Assembly: GCA_949357655.1 (NCBI GenBank)
Contig: CASHTG010000007.1
Location: 434,001 to 498,000, forward strand
Source: Parascedosporium putredinis
Taxonomy: Eukaryota; Ascomycota; Sordariomycetes; Microascales; Microascaceae
Direction: 5' to 3'
Length of the DNA: 64,000 bases
Every line of letters starts with the position of its first letter. Position 1 is the stretch's first letter. Position numbers and translations under genes: made by a program. The notes under the pieces are model-generated. The model had not been told where the DNA came from. It worked only from the letters and a program-made list of their open reading frames with translations, and did no database searches. Shown here in pieces: positions 11,738-23,396 of the stretch.

Positions 11738-13611
11738 GTGTGTCTGCTGCTCTTGCAACTAAGAAAAGTGGAAATGTTCCGGTTGTTTACGATGAGGATG
11801 AAAAGTAGAAGGGGGAGGAGAAGGTGAGGGTGGTGAGCAAGCTACTATCCAAAGGGCACAAATCCCATGCGTGCCCTTTTAAAGAAAAGAGACCATGGGG
11901 GACGGATGTGGGCGATCATCGTCGACAGCCTCGAAGGTTTCCGGGGGCCTCGTTTCTTAGTATAGTCGTTGAGAAGATACGGCAAGCGCCGCCTCTTTTC
12001 CCTGTGATCTTGTCGAAGAAGGTTTTGGGGGTAGAGGCACGTGTATCGTGTCAAGCATAGACTGAAGCCGTTTACACCTGTCACGAGAGAACTCCTTCGA
12101 TGAGAGTACATGATGGATGGGCCAGGTCATTGTGCTCGCCCCAGAAACGCTATACGCTCATCTTCTGATTGTCTAGGTGAATAATATAGACTTATCCAGC
12201 CCTGCTGACAGACACACGGATTCTCAATCTGTTTCGCCTGAATGCTCTTGAGGGACTTGCTGCAACCCAGCGGAGAAGAGGAGGTTGACACATATTGCCA
12301 TCTCAGCAGAGACTAACACAAAGGGTCTTACAAAGCCATGACAAGCATTGATGGCTCCTTGGACCTTTCGATTTTGATAAAAGGCCCCCTTCGGTAATGG
12401 ATGTGGTGAGAGGGACGGAACCTCCCTGTCTCGTTCTGGTCGTTGGAACCGGCAATGGAACCTCGCTCGATACGATATCGGCGGACCTCAGTCCATCAGC
12501 GCCGGAACCTTGCTCCCCGCTACAAGTAGTGCCCGGGACCCCGGGGCCGTGTATGGATTTAACCAAGGTCCACTAAGGTCGAGCATTGTGCGCTCGAAGC
12601 TCCTCGTAGTCACCTTTTTTACAGACCCTACATGTAGACTCTGTGGTTGGGGGTTCGCAAAGGAACCGCAAAGACGCTGGAGCCATCACTGGACGAGGGC
12701 AACATTGAAGTCAGCAAATCAAGATTTGGAATAACAATCCCCAACTTCATAAGAGAGGACATATCCATGGATATTACCTGCACCAAGCTGTATATTTCAA
12801 CAGATTCAAAGGTGCAAAACGTATAACCCGTTTACTGATTCGTACATGCCCTTTGGGGAATTGTATCACGTCAATATACGTACATCGCCTTCATATCCAA
12901 TTGATCCTTCATTCTTGTATTGCGGGGTGTTGGCCGTCTTCATTCCCCCTCGATACTGACTCGCCGTCCCCACCAAAGAAAGACAAAGGGCAAACTCAAA
13001 ATTGAATAGAGTATCTAACGTTATTTTGCACAATGGATCCATTCCTTTCCATCCTGTTCCTTGAGAATCTACTAGTTTCTCCCACCGATCTCGACGTCTG
13101 TTCAACAATAGCAACACATCTATGGATCCATCAATAGTTCAACGATTCGAGTGTGACTTTAGAAAGTTAGGCAGGTCCACCCCGCGCCCTTCCAAATCCT
13201 CCATCATGGGCCTGCCGCATAGACTCCACCAACAGGGCGTAGAGGACGCCACTGAGCACGTACGTCTTGATGACGGCTTCAGGCGGGCCACACAAGGACG
13301 GCCTACGTAGTTGAACGCTACACGTAAGGATCGCACGCTCGCCTCAAATCCTCCCATGTCAAACAGACCCCACTTTATCCAAACTTGAAATCTCTGGGTT
13401 GCACATTGGAACGAGAGAGCGACGGAGATCAAAAGGAAGAGAAAAAGAAAAAAAAAAGGTCGTTCACACCGACAAAAGTAGGTTGTGAATTTCGCCATCT
13501 ATCTCTATATAAGTCGGTATTTCTTCAGCTTTGGTATCATCAAAAACGCAAATCTATACAATATTCGTTCCAACACAAGACAGGAAAATCAGAAACAGCA
13601 CCGCCATCACC
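11738..13611. other. Spacer, no supported gene
   Basis: It contains scattered short ORFs only. Two ATGGATCCAT-type palindromes lie at about 13031 and 13122. An A-rich tract (13436-13460) and a TATA-like segment precede the GNAT gene. Confidence 0.45.
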
Positions 13612-14253
13612 ATGCCTGCGGGGTTTGCGACGGGAAGCCCATATACCGCCCACGCAAGGCGCGAAGGTCTGTTCCCTCAAGAATTTCAAACCAAAGCGCG
13701 GAGAGAAAAAGCTTCTGACGAGTATCGGCGTCGTAGACGTGGGAATTATCCTCGGCCTTATTCAGGAGCTTGCCGACTATGAAAGGAGTCGGACAGCGTC
13801 CTTGCCACCGAGGAGACCCTTCTAAATACCATCGCGTGGGCACCCCCGGGGACATTAGGGGCAGGGCTCCGTCATTCCCGTGACCGAGTCGCCTTCCCCG
13901 CGCGGCCATCTAGATGCATCCTGGTATTTACCCCCGAAGGCGTTGCGGTAGGCATGGCCCTCTACTTCTATAACTATAGCACCTGGAGGGCAAAGCCTGG
14001 CATCTACCTCGAGGACCTGTACGTGAAGTTGTCGGAGCGCAAGAGGGGCTACGGCTTCATGTTGCTCCAGCACCTCGCCCGGGAGGTGGTCGCCATGGAC
14101 GGCGGGAGACTCGAGTGGTCGGTGCTCAAGTGGAACGAGCCCAGCATCAAGTTCTATGAGTCTATTGGTGCCAAGAGGATGGATGATTGGGTCGGCATGA
14201 GGGTGGACGGGGAGGCGCTGGTAAAGTTGGCAGGTGATGGCGTTTTCCAATAG
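13612..14253 (+). CDS. GNAT-family N-acetyltransferase (diamine acetyltransferase-like)
   Basis: The start ATG at 13612 lies in a good context (CACCATGCC). Exon 1 (13612-13666) gives MPAGFATGSPYTAHARRE; a 70-nt intron (13667-13736, CTGAC branch site, GTAG acceptor) joins it to DVGIILGLIQELADYE, the usual first helix of this family. Later motifs are ATEETLLNTIAW, GVAVGMALYFYNYSTW and the acetyl-CoA loop region LSERKRGYGFMLLQHLAR (R/Q-x-x-G-x-G/A type), then W-N-x-P-[AS]-I-x-F-Y in KWNEPSIKFYESIGA. Members acetylate polyamines or small amines using acetyl-CoA; the substrate here is unknown. The frame breaks at the AAA run 13782-13784; one extra A restores DYEKESDSVLATEE. The two exons and the frame repair together make a full-length protein of about 190 residues. 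Confidence 0.85.
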
Positions 14254-14318
14254 TGGTTAATGTAGGTGGGGAGGAGGAGAGGGTGAAGGAATGGGTCGAT
14301 GCTGTTAAATGCAACCTT

Positions 14319-15485
14319 CTACACCTGGGCATTGTCCTGGTTGTTCTTAGCTGGCGCCCGTTTGGCCGCACCTGTGCTATCGACACCTTCGAAGAAGGTT
14401 GTTTGTTTGGCGGTGGGAAGGTCTGGTGTTAGTGTGCCCCATTTCACGCGAGACCTGTAGCCCTTGCCCGTCCCGTCATCCTCTTTGACAATGGACGACA
14501 CTTGGAGAACGTTCCCGCACAGACGCCGCATTTTCTTGCTCGACAGCGGGTTGGGCACACCTTGCGCGGGACGGATCGGCTCGTACGACAGCCCCTTAGC
14601 AGACTGCTGAAACCCCTTCGCCTCTCCCCATCGATGCGGGAGATTGGCATGCTCGCGTAGGCTTCCCAGTCCCTCCACGATGGGGCCTGCGTCTGTTCGC
14701 TTGTGGAAACGGGGCTTGCGACTGTGCGGCGAGGAGGTTGCTGGAGGAGCGTGCTGGCTTCGTTGCTGGTGGCGAGCGTGCGGAGGGTTTCCCATTCTCC
14801 CATCCCCAAAGGGGCATTACTCTTGGCAAGTTCCGGAGCCACCACGACTTCAGGAGAGACCTGATAGCCCTCACGGGTGTTGGCCGGCCCCAGATATTCT
14901 TCTCCGGTATGGTGTTCACAGGCAGCGTTTTCGTGGGCGGACCTCGGCGCCAAACTACCGGGGGCGTTCCGGATGCGGCATGCTGGACCTGGCTGCTGGT
15001 GTACGCCTGGAGCTTGACCATGTCCCAATAGTCAATAAAACCCTTCTTCGTTGTCGGGTTTTGCTTCGCCTTGTTGTAGACTTCGGTTGCTCGAGCATCT
15101 TCCTTGTTTTTCTTGGGGCTGCGGGCGTCTTCGGACGCGGCTAGGACGGATGACGTGGGAGGCTCGGGTCGAACCAAGCGGGCCATTAGGGTTCGGCGGA
15201 GGGTCCGGCTCGGCCAAAAGTGTGGAGGAGAACTAGATGCATATGGCGATAGCTTCCCGAGTTGGCCGCCTGGAGCCGTCGCAGTTGCCGCCGCCCATTG
15301 CTAATACGGGACCGGATCTGGTCCTCCGAGTGCATATGCTCGCGGAACTTTTCCCGGATGCGGGTCGCGACATAAGGCGCTGATATCGGTGGGAGGTACG
15401 AGGCTTCGCGGAGGAGGTGCCGGTAGAGGTGCCGCGGCGAGACCGCATGCCGGGATAGTGGGATCGGAACGTGGAGCGTCAGCAT
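14319..15485 (-). CDS. LYR-motif (Complex1_LYR / LYRM2-like) mitochondrial protein
   Basis: The start at 15485 gives an N-terminus with HLYRHLLREASYLPP, containing the LYR tripeptide, followed by a basic helical region and a second conserved block (LRRLQAANSG, then HTFGRAG, then an arginine-rich RTLRRTLMARL). LYR proteins bind the acyl carrier protein and help assemble mitochondrial complexes; which complex is served here is unknown. Downstream are GFIDYWDMVKLQAYTS and LPVNTIPEKNIWGRPTP, then a low-complexity region and a conserved-looking C-terminus (KKMRRLCGNVLQVSS, VKWGTL). The reading moves between frames near 15195, 14960, 14810 and 14680, so the gene is intact only with several single-base repairs. 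The closest gene upstream, GNAT, is convergent with only 65 bases between stops. Confidence 0.7.
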
Positions 15486-17230
15486 CGTGAGTGATGCCGT
15501 TTTGGAGTGAATTGGTGTTGATTAGGTGGGGGTAGTAGGGAGAAAAAAAGAAAATTTCGTCCTCGAGCTCGCGTGAGCTAGTTAAGCGCCATTGTCTCCC
15601 TGCTTAATTGGTCGCTTCGAGGGGGAGCAGATCTGCTTGCATGCTGTTTGCAAGATTTGTGCATGCAGATGAGGCTGGCTTATCTGCGCGACGAGGCCGT
15701 GATCTTCATGCTCGTCGATGATGGAGTCCTCGACACACCATGCATTGAGAGCTTGGATTGACTTGCATCTTTGCTAGCGGCGCTGTAACGCCAAACTCGA
15801 AGGGCTTGTTCACGTAAGCCCCCGTTTCCTTTGTTTCTCGGACCTGGTCTGTGCTGGAAGTGGTCTCTCATTGACACAAAGGTGAGCCGACACTGTGCTG
15901 TTAATGGCCTGCCGGACGCGTCAGTCGTGGCCCGGATCTCGGTCTTCCACGATGCGGCCACCGGCAAGAGTGTCAAGGCATATCTGGCGATACGGTTCCC
16001 AGGCAAAATTATTGGGCTTGGGTTACACGCTGAAGAAAGCGAGGATTTTGCATTTTCCTGAATTTTGATGTAAAAGCTCTGAACTGATCTTTGCGCCTTG
16101 AACTCGAGTTTGAGGAAGTGGCTCCTTGGCAGACAGTGTAAAATATGATGTCTTTCTGAAATATACCGTGTACTTGGGTCAAAACCACCCAAAGTACTTT
16201 GCTGGTTCAGTTGAGAGTGGGGCTTGTACCGCTTCTCCATCCTGCCTCCCAGGTTTTTACTGGCGCTCCAGTCAGTTGAGTCGCTCCTGCCGCCCTTGCG
16301 GATCGAGAAGGGAAAGAGGAGCAGGGAGAGAGAGTGTGCACGCACCCACGCACCCACGCACTCACGCTCTCACGCACTCACGCAACGCACACGGTACGAG
16401 TTTGGTGTCGCGCGTCACGCCCTCAACACGTAAATCACGAAACGAACACGTCCTTTGGCCAAAATCAATTAAACTCTTGATATCCTGTCCTTCCAGCTGT
16501 CGAGCCTTGATCCGAAGCCTTGACCTCCACCGACGAGGCTTTTTATCCCTGCAATTTCGAAAGGAACCTCGTTCGTTGCCATCACCAGGCCGACAGTCCC
16601 CAATTCCAAGCTCTCGCCCTCGGGATCGTGAATCTTCGTTGATTTTTTTCCATCCCTTCTTCCCACTGCTGTCTCGCCATATACTTTTACACCCCTTCCC
16701 TTTCGCGGTAATTGTACCCATTTTCGCAATCCTGCAGGCCAACTTGGAAGCTGCAGTTCACCCAGCGCGAATTCTCCTAGGCATCTCCCCCTTCCGCCGC
16801 ACCCCCTCGTCCTTCTTCCATCTTTTTTGGTTCACTTGCACCGGGCGCATTTCAATTCCTCCCTCATCAACCTTTGTCCTTCCGACTAAGTTCACCTCAC
16901 GCATCGGCTCACATTTCGCGCCCCTCAAAAACTCATCGCCGCATCCCAATTGCCCTTTAGTCGCCGAAAGTCGAGTGAAAACCCTGTCATCAAGAACTTC
17001 TGGCAATTTGAGGGGCCAGTTCTTGCCGATATTTCTTTTACACCTCAGCCCAACCCATCATAAACACCTGCAACCTTACAGCCGGGCATGACACAGAATC
17101 GCCAGTAGCCATTCACGAACTTTGACGCCGAATAAGCCCAGCCGGCAACTTCACCCTGGTGGCTTCGGACTTGTTCGACAACTCGTCCTACCCCTTTCTC
17201 CCTCCCACATCTCATCATCCAACAATCACA
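15486..17230. other. Long upstream region of the Mbp1 gene
   Basis: No supported gene, although long accidental ORFs occur on both strands. A short CACGCA/CTCACG microsatellite lies at 16335-16395. From about 16780 to 17230 the plus strand is rich in C and T, as expected for a fungal 5' leader. Confidence 0.5.
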
Positions 17231-19940
17231 ATGGCGACAGCATCGCAATCGCAACCGTCTTCTCAACAGTCATTCACGATGAGCCAACAGTCGCAAGCTG
17301 GAGGCATGTATCGGTCATTTAATGACGCCAATTCCTTAATGGCGAATGATGCGCCACAGATCTACTCCGTATGTTCACCCGGGTTTCCCTTTTGCTGCCA
17401 TTATTCCCCTCGCTTTCTTGACCCCCACACTGGAGTACCAAGCTCTACCACTCGCCTTGATGCCCTTTTTCTGCGATGATCTGTGTACGGCTTGGCAAGT
17501 GATTTATTTCTCGAGCTCTTTTCCATATATGCACTGATTGCGGTCTGCTGGCCTCAATTTTTTACTTCTCCATCCACCCTTCAATGCCGTCTTGGACGTT
17601 GCTGACGGCGAGGGCCTTTTCTTTTTTAGGCCATCTATTCCGGCGTCGATGTGTACGAAATGGAAGTCAATAATGTTGCTGTCATGAGGCGACGAAATGA
17701 CAGCTGGTTGAACGCCACCCAGATTCTCAAAGTCGCAGGAGTGGACAAGGGTAAGCGCACAAAGATCTTGGAAAAGGAGATCCAGGCGACCGGCGAGCAC
17801 GAAAAGGTCCAAGGAGGCTATGGAAAATACCAAGGCACCTGGGTAAAGTTTGAGCGCGGTCTCGAGGTGTGCAAGCAATACGGCGTCGAAGACTTGCTCA
17901 GGCCACTCCTTACCTACGACATGGGCCAGGATGGTGGTGTCGCCGGCCGCGGTGACTTCAATACACCTACCAAGGAGCAGGCCATGGCTGCGATGAGGAA
18001 GCGCATGTATAACGCAGGCGCCCAGGAGCGCAACAATGGCCTTTCGGGGACGTTTTTCAAGAACATCTCTAGCACCGCTTCCCACGCCGTTGCCGCAATC
18101 AGCAAGGCACGATTCGAATCTCCCGGTGCGAAGAACAGGAACGGTGTCCCCAGAGCCCCCAGTTTCAGCAGGCAAACCTCCATGTCCCAGAATCCAGAAG
18201 ACGGCTTTCCCAGCAACTCCCAGCAAAGCTATACCTCTGAATATGGACATGCGGTCGATTCGGCCTACTCCACGCAACAATCCGCCCACATGCTCGATCA
18301 GCCCGACCCGCCGAGGAAACGACAGCGGGTAGCGATGACCCCGGCGGATAGCTTTGCGTTCAATGGCAACGCTGAAGCTCTTGCGAGCGCCTTCCCGGGC
18401 TCTCCCACCGAGCCGAACGAATCTTTCCTCTACTCGCATGCCGGCATCAACGAGCAGCAGCCCCACGACGGCTTCAGCCCCTCCCCCTTGCCCTACGAGA
18501 TGTCTCCGGAAGCAGAGCAGCGCAAGAGCACGCTGCTGAGCCTATTCCTTGACGCCGGTTCCCTGGAGCACACCAAATTCGACGACATCATCAAGGGTAT
18601 GTCACCGAGAGAACTCGACATGCCCATTGACAACCACAGCCACACAGTCTTGCACTGGGCCGCCGCCCTGTCGCGTCTTCCACTCCTCCGGGCTCTCATC
18701 GCAGCGGGGCCAGCCCCTACCGAGTGAATGCATCTGGCCATACTGCCCTTATGAGGGCAGTCACGGTTACGAATTCCATGGAGCTAACCTCATTCCCCGA
18801 ACTGTTGGATGTCCTTGGCGGCACGCTCGAGATTCGCGACAACAAGGGCCGCACCGTTCTCCATCACATCGCTGTCACGAGCGCCGTAAAGGGTCGCAAT
18901 GCCGCGAGCCGCTACTACCTAGAGAGCCTGTTGGAGTGGATAGTACGGCAGGGAAGCGTACCGAGTAGCCAACAAGCCACCAATGGCCTCAATGGGCATT
19001 CGAGCAGCGCACCGAATAGCTCTCAACAGCAGCCACCGCCAAAGATGGGACTGGCCAAATTCATGGCCGAGATCGTCAACGCCCAAGACAATGCCGGAGA
19101 CACCGCTCTGAACATTGCCGCTAAGAACGGGAACCGGAGCGTCATCTCTCAGCTTCTCGAAATCGGCGCCGATAACAAGACGGCCAATAGATCTGGTCTT
19201 TGCCCGCTCGATTTTGGCGTTGGTGTTGACGGCCCGAGCGAGAATGGTGCGCATGGCGACGCCAACAACGACGCCAGCCGCTTCGTCGGCAGCTCTCAGC
19301 GAAGCAAAGAGAGCCGTGACCAAATCATCCACTGTAAGCTTCGTTCTTCTTCCTGCATCCACCCCTGTCGCCAATAAGATGGGATCGTTTACTAATGACT
19401 CAACGCAGCCATCTCGACACTCCTTGACCAAACGTCGGCCGAATTCCAAAACGAGCTCAAGACCAAACAAGCATCCCTAGATAACCTCCACTCGTCCATA
19501 CGTGCCACCTCGAGTCAAATCAGCGATGTAAGAAAGCGGCTAGACTCCTACAAGAGGCTGTAAGGAAACAGCAGCTCGGTAGACAACAAATCGTCAACTT
19601 GTCGCATGCTCGCGAGGATGGACAAGGAACCAAGGGCGCCGAGGCCGCTTCCGCCTGGGAAACCGAGCTTGGCGCTGCGCTCGAAGCCGCGACCGACAAT
19701 ACATCGTATTTCCCTTCCGCAAATCTCATCCGCACCCGAACCAAGGCCGTGTCAGGGCGCAATGACGCTACGAGGAAGATGGTTCAGGCTCTCAAGGGCC
19801 GCAGCCGTGAGGTCGAATTCAAGTACCGTCGAATTGTGTCTCTGTGCACCGCTGTTCCGGAGGGCGACATCGATGTCGTGATCGACAGCCTACTGAGAGC
19901 TGTCGAGAGCGAGAAGGAGAGTTGGAGATTGGTCGCGTAA
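17231..19940 (+). CDS. mbp1: Mbp1-type APSES transcription factor (MBF subunit)
   Basis: Exons 17231-17368, 17630-19333 and 19409-19940; both introns are GT..AG and the second has an ACTAATGAC branch region. The APSES/KilA-N DNA-binding domain starts in exon 2 (AIYSGVDVYEM, MRRRNDSWLNATQILKVAG, TWVKFERGLEVC). A Ser/Pro-rich linker with a PRKKR-like basic patch follows. Ankyrin-type repeats come next (NHSHTVLHWAAALSR, NASGHTALMRAV, NKGRTVLHHIAV, AGDTALNIAAKNGNRSV), and the C-terminus is a coiled-coil heterodimerisation region. In yeasts Mbp1 pairs with Swi6 to drive G1/S genes through MCB sites; the same nuclear role is inferred. The frame breaks at G4 18706-18709 inside the ankyrin region and at CC 19546-19547 in the coiled coil. 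One G and one C restore an unbroken protein of about 790 residues. Confidence 0.92.
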
Positions 19941-21037
19941 GGCGGTTTTTGGGCGGTGTCGAGACCGGTCCGATTCGTTAGATGATGCTAGGGGTTTCAA
20001 CGTTCCCCGTGGTATTTCCTAGCAAGTCCGCGGTCGGGACGATACCCTTAACGCACCCTTTTAACGCCGAGAGCTGGATGGGCCATGCTCTCCTGTACAT
20101 CTTTTCATTCTTTCATGTCTGTTTGTTGTCGAGATACCATGTTCAGAGAGGAGGTGCGAGCAGGCACCAGCAGTTAGGTGCGAGTCGAAGATGATGATAC
20201 GCGACTGAAAGTGTCGCGTCCCCCTCTTTTCCAAACGTTTTGGGTATTCGGGCATTTGGGGCGGTTCTACAAACGGCGGGCGGCGATTTGTGTCTTATTC
20301 TACACCTTTTTTTTTTGTTTCTAATGGGTCTGGGTCTACTCCATTTCGGCGCATTGCATCTCTATCTGCTCAAAAATCTGTTTATTCTTCCTTGTTCCTA
20401 CTCTTGCTGCCTCTAGTCTTGGCTTCCCTTTTCTCATGTTTACTTCCATGTTACTGATATGAGCAGGACTGGCAACTCTTTCTACCTTTTATGTTTTCTT
20501 TTGTTTTCCTGCCTCTCCACTGCCTGGATGGAATTAGCTCCGGGCATATATGCTAAACCGTCTGTGAATAAGAATAAGAATAATGAGCTTTCAACTATTG
20601 GTTCCCTCCGCCTCGGATGTCATGATAATGTGCTAAGGCTACGAAGTGTCAAGGAGGAGGTGCCATATGGTCATGGGTTTGTATGGAATCACAGCGAGGA
20701 ATGAGAGAAGAAAATTTGATTTGTATAGTACGCCGTCTATGCTATTATGTTGATACTTGTAAACAGGGAGAAAACCATGCTATGCTAGTTGATGGCCGGT
20801 ATGGAAGCTTAGGACGAAAAACAAACCCACATTTTCCGGTACGCCCATTCCAGGAGATACGCCAGGCCTCATTCGCCTCTTCTGCTTCTTCCAAATAGTA
20901 GGAGAAGAGAGGGCAAGAGAGACTAAGAAGGAAAAATAAGAAGAAAAAAAAAGAAAATAGCTTCCCCCAAAAGAGCGCTGGTCGGTGGGTAGCCCACTCG
21001 CTCGCTCTCTTCTCTTCTTCATTATTTTGCTTGTCGG
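19941..21037. other. 3' flanks of convergent mbp1 and pep7 genes
   Basis: AT-richer DNA with T and A tracts (for example 20308-20318, 20936-20960). No supported gene; the region is likely to hold both polyadenylation sites. Confidence 0.55.
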
Positions 21038-23396
21038 CTACGATATGCTCCCCGAGGCGTACAGACCCTGCCACCTCTCTTCCACGACGCCCACCATGCT
21101 CTTGACCCTGTCAATCTCCTCGTCCAGCTCGTCCAAGTTCCTGGACAGGGCGGTGACTTCCTCAAAGCGGCGGGCGTCGCGGGCGGCGTCCACCATTTGC
21201 TTGACCATGAAGCGCTGCTCGTCGAGGACGACGAGGCGTTCGCGGAGGCCCTTTTCCTCGGTCTCGAGGGCGGAGACGATGGTGCTGGTCTCGCTGGCCT
21301 GGGAGGCGGTCTCGGAGGCGTCAACGGCGGAAGTGGAAGAGGGGCCGCCGCCGTTGCGGAGCGGGGAGAGGTGGGAGGAGGAAGGGGAAGGGGAGGAGGG
21401 GGACTGGAGGAGGCGGGCCTGCAGTTGGTGGCGGGGGATTGCTGCTGCTGGTGCTGGCGTTGCTGGTTGCGGAGCATCTGCGGGACCGATTTGAGGGGCA
21501 GCATGTTGGCGTGGAGGAAGGAGGAGGCGGCGGCGTAGACGGCTTTTTGGAGGCGGAGCTGCTGGTCCGAGGTGGTTCGGAGGTCGCGCATGCGGCGGGA
21601 CGCCAAATCGTACTTGGCAAAGGAGTCGATGAGGCGCTTGCGGATCTTGGAGGCTTCCTTGATCTGCGCGTGGGAGGGGCTGTCGCGCCAGCGCCGACGG
21701 GGACAGGTGGGTCGGGGTCGGGTCATCGGGTTGGAGGTGGAGGAGAGAGCGCTGGAACAATTCCATGAGCTGTTGGATACCGCGCTCGAACTGGCGAAGA
21801 GTTTCGTAGGCGCGTTGGTCCGGGGGCTTGGTGGTGAGGGAGGCCTGGAAGTCGCGCTTGGCGAAGATGGTGCGGCTGCAGTCGCGACACATGCGCACGT
21901 CGATGCTGAGCTGGCCGCCGCCGGGGGCGGGGACTGCTTTTCGGCGGGATGACTAGCTGCTGCGGGAAAGGGAAAGCGGGAAGAAAACCCCCAACAAGGT
22001 TAGCTAGAGGCTTACGCTACCAGCTGAGGGGTGTACTTACGCGTTGCGACATTCAAACCTACTTCGGCGGAGCAGCCGGTTTGCGGGTCGGCGCATACCA
22101 CGCGGCCGCATGTCCTGCAGTGATGGCGACGAAAGGTCCACGAGCCAAAGTCTTGTCTGCAAAAGGGGCATTTCGCGACGGAGGCGTCCTCTTCCCAAGT
22201 GACCACGGACTGCTCGAGCAGCTTTCTCGACGAGTTTTGGCCGGTGAGCGTGGCGACTGGCGATAAGATGGGATTGGGTCCGGACGACACATGTTCGGGT
22301 GGGCTGGCTAGCAGCCGAGTTAGTTTCGTCAACCGCTTTTCCAAGCGCGCCGAGTCTAGGTTTTGACGCTCGACCCGTTGTCGCCTCAGGTCCGTAAACG
22401 CGTGGGTATGGTCTACTAAAGCTCCTCGTGATCATTATACCCTTCCCGTGACTTGTAGCACGTTTCGCACACGCGCGCCCAATATCCCTGACGGGGTCGT
22501 GTTGCGCCGACCGGGAGAGTTTCATCTGGTACATGGTGTGGGCCTCGCAAAACAGCCTGCCGCATTTTCGACAGTTGATGCTCCCATTCACGGCGCCGAG
22601 CCTGCGACCGCATGCGGGGTCGGTGCAAAGGTCGTCGGCCGTTTGGTGCTGCCAGTGATATCTGGTAATAAGCTCGTCCGGGTCGACGGGGAGTCGGCGG
22701 GGCGTTGCTGGCCGGGGCCGCGTGCGGAGCCGGAGGCAACGACGAGGTCCGAGTCGTTGGACTCGAATACCTCGAGGCCGCGGAGCTTTTGGTTTATAAC
22801 GGAAAGCGGCTGGAAGCGCTTGGCTTTTCTGACTTGCTTGTCAAACCAAGTTTTGACCTCGTCTTGTTCGATTTCGGGAAGTTCCTGGTGAGAGTCGTCA
22901 AGGTGCCTTTTAGACGGAGAAAATGGTTAGCGCTTACGGCGTCGTAGGCAAATGAAGAGTCAAGAACCATTCTAGACTTACTGATTAAGTTGTAGAAGGG
23001 TGACCTGTATGTAGCAAGGATGGTTAGTACAAAACGTCTTGCCAGATTCGTCACACTCTAGGAGGAGCGCTTGTGGTTCCCTAGGTCACAGTGGGCGATG
23101 TAGCATACCATTTCCTCGTTACATATTGGGCAGAGGAGCTTTTGCGAGTTTGATTCTGCTGTGCTGTTCTGCCGACCAATGCTGATATGTGTAGAGAGGT
23201 CTTGCGGGAAATCAGGGAGGCCCGTCGAAGGGGCAGGTGAGTTATCGGAGGACTGAGGCTCGAAGCTGGCATCGGAGGGCAACGGGCTGCTCACCCTTTG
23301 GAGGGGTGATGGGGACGGGACATTGACCGGTTTTGGAGGGGCTAGGCCTTTGCCAGAGCCCAGCACTCTCCCTCCGCCTAACTTGCGTCCGGACAT
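21038..23396 (-). CDS. pep7: FYVE-domain endosomal fusion protein, Pep7/Vac1 (rabenosyn-like)
   Basis: The start at 23396 gives MSGRKLGGGRVLGSG. Exons: 23109-23396, a 23-nt exon 22982-23004, and from 22906 down, with a further intron at about 21950-22036. A C2H2-like finger CPICNEEM..LLQLNQHLDDSH is built across the first three exons. A first, FYVE-like zinc region follows (CTDPACGRRLG, CRKCGRLFC, CETC), then RLEKRLTKLTRLLA and a classical FYVE domain: WEEDASVAKCPFC, FRRHHCRTCGRVVC (the R-R/K-H-H-C-R motif for PI3P) and DVRMCRDC. The C-terminus has a Gln-rich region and a coiled-coil Rab-binding segment (RLVVLDEQRFMVKQMVD). Pep7 links Rab5/Vps21, Vps45 and PI3P for Golgi-to-endosome vesicle fusion. 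Breaks occur in the linker, near 22407-22412 (TTT), near 21925-21935 (C run) and at two or more sites at 21320-21740. Confidence 0.88.

Noticed and set aside
15680..16357. 225-codon frame on the minus strand
   Set aside because: Low-complexity, motif-free, and antisense to the probable mbp1 promoter.
16126..17091. 321-codon frame on the plus strand before mbp1
   Set aside because: Composition follows the CT-rich leader of mbp1, and the frame has no motif, no relation to the APSES frame and no splice support.
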